A stretch of 64,000 nt of DNA from Clostridiales bacterium (lineage in GTDB: Bacteria > Bacillota > Clostridia > Lachnospirales > WQUN01). Below, piece by piece: positions 1 through 8,455 of the stretch. The DNA lies in NCBI GenBank assembly GCA_031269465.1, contig JAISZB010000255.1, forward strand, positions 1-64,000. The letters are read 5' to 3'. The notes under the pieces were generated by a model. The model saw nothing but the letters and a program-made list of their open reading frames with translations. It had not been told where the DNA came from and searched no databases. A program made the translations under genes and the position numbers. Each line of letters begins with the position of its first letter. The stretch's first letter is position 1.

Positions 1-1932
1 AGGGGGCGGCTAACCCCCGACCTCCCACACCACCGTGCGTACCGTTCGGTACACGGCGGTTGAATCAGAATGAATGTACAGCTTGATGCCGATCAGCCAG
101 ACTTTTGAAACCTCTTTTCCCTAGGCGTTGATTGGCAGCCGCGGCAGACAAGATAGGGCTTTTGGATATTCTCCAACAGCCTTTTCTTGTGTTCGCAAAC
201 TCCCAAGCCTTTTCTTTGGATGCCCCAAGCTTCTGGAGGCTTTTGAACTTCGCTTCAGCCCGCTTCCACTGCTTCCATATGCAGGCGCGCAGCCTCCGCC
301 GCATCCATCCGTCCAACTCATTAAGCTTGCCTGCGCCGTCCGCCATTCCAAAACAGCCGGCCCAGCCATTGGCAGCCTCGGCTGGTTTCTTGAGCCGGCA
401 TTCCATGCCCGCCCCCCAATTTCGGCTGGCCGCGCGCCTCGCCTTTTCCCTCGGCCTTTGGCATGAACGCGGATGCATTCTAATTCCTGGCTTCCCGTCT
501 CTCTTGCGATGAAGCGAAAACCCCGGAAACTTGCGCCGCCCTGGTTTGCCTGCCGCGCTTTCGCCCTCATCTGCTCTGAGTTTCAGCTTGGCTTCCAGAT
601 GCGCTTTTACGCTTTCATGCACTCGCCGTCCGGCTCGCCTGCTTTTGGCATGAATGCTGCAGCCGCCGGCATAGCGGACAAATTTACGCCCCCGCCTTTC
701 GAGCTCTTTGTCCAACTCGCCCGGCATGATATTCGACGGCAGCGGGCTTGGCGGCCCGCCTTGGGGTGCGCCGCCCTCCGCTGCTGCTTCCGCGCCGCTT
801 GTCATGACTCCGCTTTCCAGGCAGCCTCTTGTCAGCTTCAGCAGCCGCTTGCCGCCCGCCCTTCCGGCAATTGAAGACATTGGCTTGCCGCGGCTTGCCC
901 TGTCGAAGAACTTTTCCAAGTCCATATCCACCGCCCATTTGCAGCCCTCCGATATGCGTTCCCGCGCCGCTTTTATTGCGTCGTGCGCGCTTCGCCCTTT
1001 TCGGAGCCCATAGCTGGATTCTGAAAATGCTTGGCCGAACATCCCATTCAGGACTTGCGCCATCGCTTGCCGCATCATTCCGTCCAGCGCAGCTGGCATT
1101 CCCAATAGCCGGATTCCTCCGCCGGGCTTCGGCATCTCCACCCGCCCAGCCGGTTGCGGCTTATACGCCCCCGCCATCAGCCGGCTTTTAATCCGCTCCC
1201 AGTTTTCCTTTAGATAAGGCTTTAGCTGGCCTGCCGTCATTTTGTCCATCCCGCGGCTCCCCTTATTTTCCGCCACTCGCCCGCAGGCTCGGGCCGTGCT
1301 TCCGCGTTCCAGAATCCATTCCAGCGGATTGCCGGCGCATGCCATTTGCACATCGCCATTTCGATTCTCAGGCGCCGCATCCCCTGCTTGCACTTCCAGG
1401 CTGCCTCCGGCTTCCATCCGCACTTCCTCTGGATAGCCGCCGCGCGGCGATTTCCGCTTTCCCGCGGTTCCTATCGAGTCCGCCGAATTTCCACGGCCTC
1501 CAATCCTTTCATCCTTCATGGGCTTCAGGATTCATCTTGCTCTCCTGAAAAAAAAGGAACCCGCTACTACGAATCTTGCCGGCTTCCGGCGTTCAACCGT
1601 ACATTGCCGCATGGGCTGCCGCTTTAGAGAATATCTCCCCGCACCGCGGCGTCCCGCCAGGCCTCGCCGGGCAAGAATGGCCGCTTTCCCCTCATATATC
1701 CGCCAAAGTCTGCTGCATGCGCTTCGGGCAGCATTGGACTTCGCTTTGTTTTGCAAGCTCGTCCGGCGCAAGCCGGCCTCTAATTTGGTTCGTGTACCTT
1801 AGACCGAGGGTTTGCCTCCAGCTTCCTTCAGATTCCACCTCATGATGGACACCCTTGCCTTTGGCTCGTGGTTCCTACTGCCAAGCCCACAGCGGTCTCG
1901 CACCGCCTAGCTGTCATTCATGCCGGTCGCAC
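1..1932 (-). mobile_element. Group II intron (IIC-like), 3' tip just outside window
   Basis: The minus strand begins at 1932 with GTGCGACCGGC, a group II intron 5' end, followed by about 400 nt of ribozyme domains I-III. A reverse-transcriptase ORF (1519-65) follows, then a domain V hairpin at about 62-25 and most of domain VI (about 25-1). Both ends closely resemble the Oceanobacillus iheyensis group IIC intron as I remember it. By that comparison the last ~10 nt of the intron lie before base 1. The intron starts immediately after the hairpin and T-tract of the upstream terminator (1939-1961), which is the classic target of IIC introns. The region is much richer in G+C than most of the window and nearly empty of stop codons in all frames. 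Confidence 0.9.
65..1519 (-). pseudogene. Group II intron reverse transcriptase/maturase, catalytically dead
   Basis: This 484-residue protein has the usual length and order of an intron-encoded RT-maturase: N-terminal leader, RT domain (about residues 70-330, with QGGPPSPLPSNIM), then a GIIM/maturase region with WKQWKRA and NTRKGCWRISKSP near the C-terminus. The catalytic YADD box reads YAGG (residues 283-286, bases 662-673), so both metal-binding aspartates of that box are gone and reverse transcription is not expected. Many other conserved positions differ from the remembered family consensus by changes such as D to G, L to P, V to A, N to S, Y to H and T to A, each explained by one A-to-G or T-to-C transition. 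There is no frameshift or stop. The call of an inactive relic is inference from the lost aspartates. Confidence 0.85.
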
Positions 1933-1938
1933 AAAAGA

Positions 1939-1961
1939 AAGCCAGGCTATGAGCCTGGCTT
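1939..1961 (-). terminator. Intrinsic terminator of the SLH gene, intron target
   Basis: AGCCAGGCT (1940-1948) pairs perfectly with AGCCTGGCT (1952-1960) around a 3-nt loop. Read on the minus strand it is followed by a T-rich run (1939-1932). It lies just after the stop of the SLH gene, and the group II intron begins directly at the end of the T-run. Confidence 0.85.
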
Positions 1962-1967
1962 TTTCTT

Positions 1968-4775
1968 TTACCCGGTTACTCTCACATAGTATGTCTGAGG
2001 CAGGAATGCGGTCGCGTTAGCCGTGATGATATAGGTCTTTCCCGCTTCGAAGACGGCGGCCGACAAGTCTATGCAGTATGCCGCGCCTTCTCTAACCGCC
2101 GCGGCGCCAATCGCGGCGCCCGCCCCGGAGGATCCAGCCTCCTTAACGGTAGTGAAGCCGCTGCGCCCGCTTATGACGAGCGTGGAGGCGAACTCCTCAT
2201 TAGTAAAGTAGAGCCTGTCCGTCTTGCCGGCTTCAATCGGATAGTCCTCATCCGCCTCGGCGGCAGCCGCCTGAAGCGCGGAATCTGTCGTCATGAGCGG
2301 CCTGCCTATCAGCTTTATCAAAGTAAAGCTCAATGGCTTGGATGCAAGAAGATCCGTATCCTTAATGACCCTTGCCGTGTAGGATCCCTGGAAGGCGCCT
2401 TGAAGCATTTCAGATCTCAGGGTTATCCGGAGCGCGGAATCTTCCTTTGACGCCTCGTACAAGGATGCCTCCACGTCCGCCCCGCCCTTTGAAAGGTAGA
2501 AGGAGGACGCGTCGTACTCTCCGAAGGCGTCGATTCCCGTTATAAAAAGATCTATCGGTTCTCCGCCGGGAGCGGCTGAAACGGTGGCCGGCTGCAGGGC
2601 GGCCCCGCCGTTTGCGTAGTCTTTAAGGAAGACAGTCTCTTCTATGTCCTCAAATCCATAAGCGTAGACGTGCAGGGTGAACTCCCCCGACGGGGTCAGG
2701 CTCTTGAATCTTTCGAAGCGCAGCGGCGAAATCGCCACGTCTATATCCGTATGCGCCTTGTGGGTGAATACGTTTTGCAGGAACACCAGAGGCTCCCTGT
2801 TTCCGTCGCCGTCCTCAACGAATCCCCCGTATATGTACTCCGCAAATTCGTCGAAGAAAGGGTATCCGTTCCTGGCGCCGCTTCCGTCTACCATGTATTC
2901 GTCTTCCAAATTCTCGAACGTGATCCCCACGAGCTTGTCGCCGAAGATGTTCCCGTATATAGGCTCCTCAAGCGCCGTCGACGATCCCGGCAGCTTCTTC
3001 GCGGCGCCCGGGTTCAGAGGCTCTTCCGCCCGCCTTCCCCAATTGCCGTCAGTCAGCAGGTATTTCGGCTTGTAGATGCCGGGCAGCGCAATCTCCTCGC
3101 CGTCCGCGTCCTCAAAGGAGCCGTCGGCCAGTTCCTTCGCCGCAAGCTCAAGCTTCTCAGCCTTCGCAAGGACGTTTTCCGTTTGGCTCCAGCCGAGTCC
3201 AGCCGATTCAAGAAGCTTTGCGTTCGCGTAAAGATCGAGGGATATCCCGACCTCCACCCTCGCTATCCCCACAGCCGCCGTGCCGGCGTCGGGCGCGCGA
3301 AGATCTCCCGTGGTCAAAGTGTTGCGGCTCGGCAGGTAGTGGACGCCTGAGTCCCCGAACGTCGCGCTCGATATAGCGTCAACCCTGGGCAGGCCCTCTC
3401 CGTCCGCATATGTAATGCTGCCGTTTCCTCCAGTGCGCGTGCCCTGGGTGATGAAGAGTTCGGGCTCGGCCGCTTCCTTTGCCTCCTCGAACGCAGTTGA
3501 CTCCGGCTCGGTCTCGAGCAGTCCCGCCGTTATGTCGTGGAAGAATTCGCTAAAGCTCATAGGCACCGTTCCGTACAGGGTTTTTGCCGCCTCTTCGCCT
3601 TGCGACTCAAACATCAGAACCTTTTTGAATATCTCCCTGCCCGCCAGCCTCGCAACGAGCTCCCCGTCTTTTACTCCCGCGGGAACTTCAAGCTTTATCA
3701 GGCTTCCGTCGGCCAAAACGCCGGTCGGCTCGACCGATACGCCGGCGAATGTAAATTCCACTCCCTCGGCGCCCTCTGTCGAAAGCAGAATGAAGTTCGC
3801 GCCATACGCTTCCGCCTGCCCTTTGAAGCTTATCCTGGCTTCAGGCGAATCCTCCGAATCTCCTGGATTTCCGCTTCCGGAATCGCTGTATGAATAGCCT
3901 CCCCCAGATGCCGGCGCGGGAGTAGGCGCCGCCGAAGGCGATGGAGTCGCCGAAGGCGTTGAAGTCGCCGAAGGCGTTGAAGTCGCCAGGGAGGCTTTAA
4001 CAACTTCTTTAGTAAGCAAATTAATGATAGGAGATGAAAAGCCCTCACTCAAAATGGGCATGTTCTTGGCTGCGTACTTGGCAAGCAGGAGCCTCCCGCC
4101 AATAACAGCGCCTCTTAAGTCTACGCCGCTTCCTATGACGAGAGCATTTCCCGCATAGGTTCCCCGGTCAGAGGACGCGGTTATTACAACCGGCGCCAGC
4201 CTATCCAGCAAGGCAATGAACTCAGCCCTCGTAATGCTTGCATTCGGCTTGAAGCTTCCGTCCGGATATCCATGTATTATTCCGTTTCCCGCAAGCGCTG
4301 AAACGCTTTCATACGCCCATCCAGAAATCAGCCCTGCGTCAGAGAAGCGAGCTGAAGGCGCATCGCTTAAAATCAGGCTGAATATCCTATGTAAAACAGC
4401 GGCTGCCTGTTCGCGGGTGAGATCATCCTGCGGTCCGAACTCGGTTTCGCTCTTCCCCGCGAAAATCCCTGCCGCGGCGACATTTAAGACAGGCAGGCGA
4501 TACCAATCCCCATCTCCCACATCCGAAAACGCCTTTGCCGTCTCGAAATCATCATCCAGCAAAAGATTGGCTAAAAGCGCAGCCGCCTCCGCCCTTGTGA
4601 TATAATCGTCAGGGCGAAGGCTCCCATCCGAATCGCCGTTTAATATTCCGTATCCCTGCCATTTGCCCAGCTGTTCCTCAGCCCAGTGATCCGCAGCGTA
4701 GCCGTTCGTAGAAAACGATGCCGCAATGGAAAGGATGCACAGAAGAGAAACAGATTTTTTGAAGAGCAACTTCAA
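1968..4775 (-). CDS. SLH-anchored surface protein with Tp47-like ectodomain
   Basis: Secreted protein of about 935 residues. A TTG start at 4775 is preferred because AAGGAGG lies 8 nt before it; an in-frame ATG at 4799 lies upstream of that ribosome site. A signal peptide (KKSVSLLCILSIAASFSTNGYA) is followed by three SLH repeats (about residues 28-200) that bind cell-wall polymer. Next comes a Ser/Thr/Pro/Ala linker of short repeats and a large ectodomain. Parts of the ectodomain (YGTVPMSFSEFF, DAISSATFGD, RFERFKSLTPSGEFTLHVYAYGFED) resemble the Treponema Tp47 lipoprotein family as I remember it. DAISSAT also resembles the D-x-x-S-G-A-T flavinylation motif of FMN-binding domains. It has its own promoter with two GTTAG/CTAAC inverted repeats. 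SLH anchoring is secure; the ectodomain's function is not known. Confidence 0.8.
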   Translation of the reverse strand: MKLLFKKSVSLLCILSIAASFSTNGYAADHWAEEQLGKWQGYGILNGDSDGSLRPDDYITRAEAAALLANLLLDDDFETAKAFSDVGDGDWYRLPVLNVAAAGIFAGKSETEFGPQDDLTREQAAAVLHRIFSLILSDAPSARFSDAGLISGWAYESVSALAGNGIIHGYPDGSFKPNASITRAEFIALLDRLAPVVITASSDRGTYAGNALVIGSGVDLRGAVIGGRLLLAKYAAKNMPILSEGFSSPIINLLTKEVVKASLATSTPSATSTPSATPSPSAAPTPAPASGGGYSYSDSGSGNPGDSEDSPEARISFKGQAEAYGANFILLSTEGAEGVEFTFAGVSVEPTGVLADGSLIKLEVPAGVKDGELVARLAGREIFKKVLMFESQGEEAAKTLYGTVPMSFSEFFHDITAGLLETEPESTAFEEAKEAAEPELFITQGTRTGGNGSITYADGEGLPRVDAISSATFGDSGVHYLPSRNTLTTGDLRAPDAGTAAVGIARVEVGISLDLYANAKLLESAGLGWSQTENVLAKAEKLELAAKELADGSFEDADGEEIALPGIYKPKYLLTDGNWGRRAEEPLNPGAAKKLPGSSTALEEPIYGNIFGDKLVGITFENLEDEYMVDGSGARNGYPFFDEFAEYIYGGFVEDGDGNREPLVFLQNVFTHKAHTDIDVAISPLRFERFKSLTPSGEFTLHVYAYGFEDIEETVFLKDYANGGAALQPATVSAAPGGEPIDLFITGIDAFGEYDASSFYLSKGGADVEASLYEASKEDSALRITLRSEMLQGAFQGSYTARVIKDTDLLASKPLSFTLIKLIGRPLMTTDSALQAAAAEADEDYPIEAGKTDRLYFTNEEFASTLVISGRSGFTTVKEAGSSGAGAAIGAAAVREGAAYCIDLSAAVFEAGKTYIITANATAFLPQTYYVRVTG

Positions 4776-4803
4776 TGTCAAAACCTCCTTTTCTTGCATG
4801 TAA

Positions 4804-4819
4804 GTTAGCGTATGCTAAC
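4804..4819. promoter_or_regulatory. Inverted repeat, second operator-like site before SLH gene
   Basis: GTTAGC-GTAT-GCTAAC is a perfect 6-bp inverted repeat in the leader, 29 nt upstream of the TTG start. Its half-site matches the operator over the promoter (4889-4905), but with a spacing of 6 rather than 5 between GTTAG and CTAAC. Confidence 0.55.
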
Positions 4820-4888
4820 CTATAGATGCGCCAATAATTCCAAATTATATCCATAAAAATGGATTTTAAGAAAACTTGGCGCCAGTAT

Positions 4889-4905
4889 AGTTAGGCTCCC
4901 TAACT
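4889..4905. promoter_or_regulatory. DtxR-like operator at the SLH gene promoter
   Basis: AGTTAGG-CTC-CCTAACT is a perfect 7-bp inverted repeat starting about 6 bp downstream of the -10 box, where a bound repressor would block initiation. The core GTTAG-N5-CTAAC recurs upstream of apbE (8456-8470). The half-site resembles DtxR/IdeR iron boxes, and a DtxR-family gene lies at 8623-9000. Assignment to that regulator is inference. Confidence 0.65.
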
Positions 4906-4911
4906 TCAAAC

Positions 4912-4940
4912 ATTATAGCAACAGCAGAGCAACAAGTCAA
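4912..4940 (-). promoter_or_regulatory. Sigma-A type promoter of the SLH gene
   Basis: On the minus strand, TTGACT (4940-4935) and TATAAT (4917-4912) are separated by exactly 17 nt. The transcription start would fall in or beside the inverted repeat at 4889-4905. Confidence 0.75.
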
Positions 4941-5064
4941 TAGCTATGTTAAAAAATTATTCAAGTGTTCCTAAAGGCAAAGGAAAGCGACTGCGCTTAA
5001 TAAGCATTTCTAGAGCACATGCCCGTATTTTGAGGCGAGCATGCGCTGAATTCCTTTAGCGCGA

Positions 5065-5267
5065 ATCCATCAGGATGCGGGGCATCCGTCAGGATGCGGG
5101 GCATCCGTCAGGATGCGGGGCATCCGTCAGGATGCGGGGCATCCGTCAGGATGCGGGGCATCCGTCAGGATGCGGGGCATCCGTCAGGGCGCATTCTGCA
5201 TCCGTCAGGGCGCATTCTGCATCCGTCAGGATGCATTCTGCATCCGTCAGGATGCATTCTGCATCCA
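5065..5267. repeat. Minisatellite, six 19-bp then four 21-bp units
   Basis: Six 19-bp units (ATCCGTCAGGATGCGGGGC, the first with ATCCATC) run from 5065 to 5178. Four 21-bp units with the ending CATTCTGC follow to 5262, two starting ATCCGTCAGGGCG and two ATCCGTCAGGATG. Units share ATCCGTCAGG, and each 19-bp unit contains the small palindrome GGATGC-GGG-GCATCC. The array abuts the stop codon of the DHH-like gene. It lacks the spacer structure of a CRISPR. Confidence 0.9.
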
Positions 5268-6149
5268 TTAAAGCCATTCAGAGGAGCCCGATGCGTTAGG
5301 CCGCGCATTGGCATGCAAAGAAGATACGGCTTCAATGGCCCTGCGAAATTCTATTTCCATTTGCGGCTCAGGCAAACCCCAGCACCTCGGCGAACCTGCG
5401 ATGCCTCGATGCCCGCCAGCCAAATCGCCCCACAATTCTCTTGCCATATTTGCGGCGCTATGTTCTTTCCCTCCGTCAGCAAATGATATCGTGACGCTTC
5501 CGTACTTCTTGTTCCAGGAAACAACGGCTGGAATTATACGACGCTGTTTAGGCGAGTAATAGGAGGCGTTGCAGAATACATCAGATGTTATAAAAAAACG
5601 GGCGCATTCGTTTTCTCCCACCAAATTTGCTTCCACGCGATCTTCAGATGCTCGCGCCCATAGTTCTCCTCTTTGCAATAGACAGGGATCGCCTCCTATT
5701 ATTTTTCCGATTGCTTCGCCTTGTTCCATTATCTTCTCTGTTACATCGGACAATGAGACGTACTTTTCTCTCCCCAGTGAATCGCTGTAGGCCCAATACG
5801 CCTGAAGCTTCACGCGCAAGCCGGCTGGCAGCTCATTCGCGTGATGAGGCCCCTTAACATCTATAAAGCCCGCAGCTTTCCAAAAATCTTCATCTGCGGG
5901 CTTTACGCCGTACAATGCGAGACAGCCTCCGACAGTGTCCAGGTCTATATGCGAAATGAGAGTGTCTCCGCTGAACCCATGCTGATTAGGGAACTCACAA
6001 GGCGCAGGGCAGCTTTTATATTTGCCGCTATGATGCGCAAGCGTATACAGCCGGCCTTCTACAACACATCCGCCGTATTCCGCTTCAACCGTCGCGTCGG
6101 GCTTTGCTCCCGCAGCAGCTTCGTAACTTGGAGCTATCATAATTTTCAT
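5268..6149 (-). CDS. Divergent DHH/DHHA1-like phosphoesterase-like protein
   Basis: About 293 residues from the ATG at 6149, which has GGGGTGG 7 nt upstream; an open extension to 6236 lacks a ribosome site. Two motifs suggest the DHH/DHHA1 superfamily of nucleotide or oligonucleotide phosphoesterases: SHIDLDTVGG near residue 60, placed like the metal-binding DHH block, and GGHRGIAGSPR near the C-terminus, placed like the DHHA1 GGH motif. The true D-H-H triplet is not present, and the protein is shorter than NrnA or RecJ. It may be a degenerate or substrate-specialised relative. It has no close partner: a PAL element lies upstream, and the minisatellite begins at its stop codon. Confidence 0.5.
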   Translation of the reverse strand: MKIMIAPSYEAAAGAKPDATVEAEYGGCVVEGRLYTLAHHSGKYKSCPAPCEFPNQHGFSGDTLISHIDLDTVGGCLALYGVKPADEDFWKAAGFIDVKGPHHANELPAGLRVKLQAYWAYSDSLGREKYVSLSDVTEKIMEQGEAIGKIIGGDPCLLQRGELWARASEDRVEANLVGENECARFFITSDVFCNASYYSPKQRRIIPAVVSWNKKYGSVTISFADGGKEHSAANMARELWGDLAGGHRGIAGSPRCWGLPEPQMEIEFRRAIEAVSSLHANARPNASGSSEWL

Positions 6150-6258
6150 CCAAAACCACCCCTTCATGCAGGAAGAATAACGCTTCCGCAGTCTGCAACA
6201 AAGAAAAAATGAATTTATGGTTTGCAGCGCAGTCATATGCGCCTATTTTTTGCTTGAC

Positions 6259-6392
6259 TATATTGATTTCATTTGAGATTACCTATTTACAGCTTGATTA
6301 TACAGAGAGCGCGAAATGTGGACATCTGCATTTCGCACCATTCAATGGATAATCAAGCTCAAAAAAATAAACATTTGATTAAAAGCGGTATA
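6259..6392. repeat. PAL element, 134 bp
   Basis: Intergenic palindrome with ends TATATTGATTTCAT and GATTAAAAGCGGTATA. The arms carry AGCTTGATTATACAG and ATGGATAATCAAGCT around an ATGTGGACAT-like centre. It lies between the Gx-transporter gene and the DHH-like gene. Confidence 0.85.
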
Positions 6393-6461
6393 TCTCTGGA
6401 TATAAGCAAAATGTTCAATAGGATGCCATGAATATACTGATGCGCAAATATGAACCACTCC

Positions 6462-7016
6462 TTAACCTCTGGCGCTTCTCCGGGCTTTTTTCACAGCAGG
6501 CAACGCGAACTTTACTATAAATCCAACTAGAATCCCAGTAATTATTCCGGATATGGCCAGAACAGGCAGGTAAGCCATAACATTAAGCGAGCCAAGTATA
6601 AAAGCCGCCATGAGCAGCTGTCCGATATTATGGAAGACAGCGCCGACTGCGCTTACGCCTATGGGACTTGCTCCATTCTCGCCCCCCAATGCGCGCTTAG
6701 TCATTAGCATTGCGAAAAAGCTCATCATAGAGCCGCTTATGCTGTACATAAACGCAGCCCAATCTCCAGAAACAAGCGCAATGGCAAAGCATTTAAGCAC
6801 CGCCAGCATGAATGCCCTTCCTGCGCCAAGCAGGTAAAGCGACATCAGAACAACGGCATTTGAAAGGCCAAGCTTCACGCCGGGAACGGCAAAGTCAAAC
6901 GGAATCAGGCGCTCAAACAGCCCGGCAATAAGCGCGGCCGCAAGAAGCGCGGCAAGCTCGGAGACATCTTTTGCGGTAGAGCCCGATTTAGCTCGCAATC
7001 GCGTCCACACCTCCAT
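6462..7016 (-). CDS. Gx transporter family / heptaprenyl diphosphate synthase component I-like membrane protein
   Basis: About 184 residues with roughly five hydrophobic segments and the family signature RLIPFDFAVPGVKLGLSNAVVL. These proteins are usually annotated Gx transporter or Hpre_diP_synt_I and recur beside ApbE and NusG-II proteins. A homologue belongs to the Listeria flavin-based electron-transfer locus. ATG at 7016 is preferred over TTG at 7019; it has GGAGG 9 nt upstream. A TTG further in, behind GGAGGTG, is also possible. It overlaps the end of the NusG-II gene, which suggests translational coupling in an apbE-nusG_II-Gx operon. The transported or bound substrate is unknown. Confidence 0.8.
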   Translation of the reverse strand: MEVWTRLRAKSGSTAKDVSELAALLAAALIAGLFERLIPFDFAVPGVKLGLSNAVVLMSLYLLGAGRAFMLAVLKCFAIALVSGDWAAFMYSISGSMMSFFAMLMTKRALGGENGASPIGVSAVGAVFHNIGQLLMAAFILGSLNVMAYLPVLAISGIITGILVGFIVKFALPAVKKARRSARG

Positions 7017-7371
7017 CAAATCGACCCTCCAGCCTAATTAGAAGCTTGTGCGGCAGGCATGCAATCACGCCTCCGGAATATATCCGTTTCGGTGTATGAA
7101 CGCAAGTTTGCGAAGCGCAGTCCGCGCTTTTCATCTTTACCCCGTCAGGATAGGCAATGAGCGTATTTACTCCGTATGGCGTCCGTATTTCTATCTCCTG
7201 AACTTGAGAGTTCAGGACGACAGTTTCACGCAACTCCCCATCAACATATACAAAAACCCGCGCCGGCTCATCTTTGCCGCCTCCCGCCCCGCCTAAAATC
7301 TGGATCCCGGCAAAGGCTGCAAGGCTTAAAAAAAGCAAAGCCGCAATAATTATAGCATCCATCCTTTTCAC
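6988..7371 (-). CDS. NusG domain II-containing extracytoplasmic protein
   Basis: This 127-residue protein has one N-terminal membrane segment (about residues 7-26) and an outside domain with the NusG_II pattern: a DC-x4-C pair (DCASQTC) followed by GGVIACLPHKLLIRL. Family members accompany ApbE and Gx-type membrane proteins in Firmicutes, and a homologue is part of the Listeria extracellular electron-transfer locus. The start overlaps the apbE stop by 4 nt and the 3' end overlaps the Gx gene, so the three are very likely cotranscribed. The two cysteines could form a disulfide or bind a cofactor; the sequence does not settle this. Confidence 0.85.
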   Translation of the reverse strand: MKRMDAIIIAALLFLSLAAFAGIQILGGAGGGKDEPARVFVYVDGELRETVVLNSQVQEIEIRTPYGVNTLIAYPDGVKMKSADCASQTCVHTPKRIYSGGVIACLPHKLLIRLEGRFDGGVDAIAS

Positions 7372-8426
7372 TGGCTCACCTCAAAAATGGAAAAGCTTGA
7401 GTCGATCAACTCCAAAGCGCCGCCAAGCCCGCTCGTAAAAAAGATCTCCTTTGCATCTGTTACAAAGATTCCCTCAAATCCGTCAAGGCTTTCCAAAAGC
7501 TCGGCGCCGCGCTCCAATCCCATGACGAAGCAGGCGGTGGAAAGAGCGTCAGCGTCAGCGGAGAGCTTTGAAATGATTGTTGCGGACAGAAGGCTGCTCT
7601 GGGCGGGATAGCCTGTTTTGGGATCCAGAATGTGGTGATATGTCACGCCGCCCTGCTCAAAGTTGCGCTCATAGCCTCCCGATGTGACTACGGCTTGATC
7701 TGACGCTTCGTAGACGCATATGTAGCCATCGGCGCCAAGCACGGGGTTTCTTATTCCGACGCGCCATTTTTCGCCGTCGGCTTTCTCGCCGAGCGCGTAA
7801 ATGTTTCCCCCGTAATCCAAAATGGCGCGCTGGACGCCGCGCTCTCTAAGCGCCTGGGCAGCTATGTCGCAAGCATAGCCCTTGGCTATGCCGCCAAGGT
7901 CGATAAGCATGCCTTTTTCAAGGGCAATTCGGTTGTTCTGCTCCATTTTTATTTTTTCGCTTCCGACAAGTAGAAGAGCGCCCTGAATTTCCTCTCTCGG
8001 AGGAAGCCTTATGAAATCAGCCCCTATCCTCCATCTTTGCATTACCGCCCCGACTGTAACATCAAACGCTCCCTCTGAGAGCCTCGAATACTCCAAGGCT
8101 TTTTGCACAAGCGCATATGTTTGCCCAGAAACAGAAAGCTCCCCTGATTGGTTTAAACGGCTTAATTCACTGTCAGGCCTGTTCAGGCTCATGAGATTCT
8201 CTACATCCTGCGCGGCGGAAAAGCATTCATCATATACGCTTTGCGGAGTATCGCCGTATGATGATATGGTTAGGACAGTCCCCAAAATCCCTGCCCTGCT
8301 TTGAGAATTCAAAGAGCTTCCCGCGCTGAGGCCGGGGTTTCCGCACCCGGACGCAATTAAACCCGCCGAAAAAATAGCAGGCAGCATGCGAAGCCATCCC
8401 TTCCAAACGCAATATCTGCAACCCAT
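7368..8426 (-). CDS. apbE: FAD:protein FMN transferase, lipoprotein (ApbE)
   Basis: ApbE transfers FMN from FAD onto Thr/Ser in D-x-x-[ST]-G-A-T motifs of proteins outside the membrane. The protein shows the family blocks DLGGIAKGYACD, HHILDPKTG and SADADALSTA (the last carrying metal-binding Asp). The N-terminus has a hydrophobic stretch ending in LIASGC, a lipobox, so it is probably an anchored lipoprotein. The ATG at 8426 (352 residues) is preferred because AAAGGA lies 8 nt upstream; ATGs at 8432 and 8453 are in frame but badly spaced. The operator-like GTTAG-N5-CTAAC sits at 8456-8470. Downstream are NusG-II and Gx genes. A plausible acceptor in this window is the SLH protein, by its DAISSAT motif, but this is inference. 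Confidence 0.92.
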   Translation of the reverse strand: MGCRYCVWKGWLRMLPAIFSAGLIASGCGNPGLSAGSSLNSQSRAGILGTVLTISSYGDTPQSVYDECFSAAQDVENLMSLNRPDSELSRLNQSGELSVSGQTYALVQKALEYSRLSEGAFDVTVGAVMQRWRIGADFIRLPPREEIQGALLLVGSEKIKMEQNNRIALEKGMLIDLGGIAKGYACDIAAQALRERGVQRAILDYGGNIYALGEKADGEKWRVGIRNPVLGADGYICVYEASDQAVVTSGGYERNFEQGGVTYHHILDPKTGYPAQSSLLSATIISKLSADADALSTACFVMGLERGAELLESLDGFEGIFVTDAKEIFFTSGLGGALELIDSSFSIFEVSQ

Positions 8427-8455
8427 CGGCATCGTCCTTTCTATCAATCGCATTT

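Noticed and set aside
121-1845. Many overlapping open frames on both strands within the intron
   Set aside because: They are by-products of the high G+C and stop-poor sequence of the intron; only the minus-strand RT frame has family similarity.
2670-3897. Plus-strand open frames inside the SLH gene
   Set aside because: Antisense shadows of a well-supported gene, with no ribosome sites or recognisable protein features.
5065-5267. Possible CRISPR array
   Set aside because: Units follow each other without unique spacers and change length only once; it is a minisatellite.
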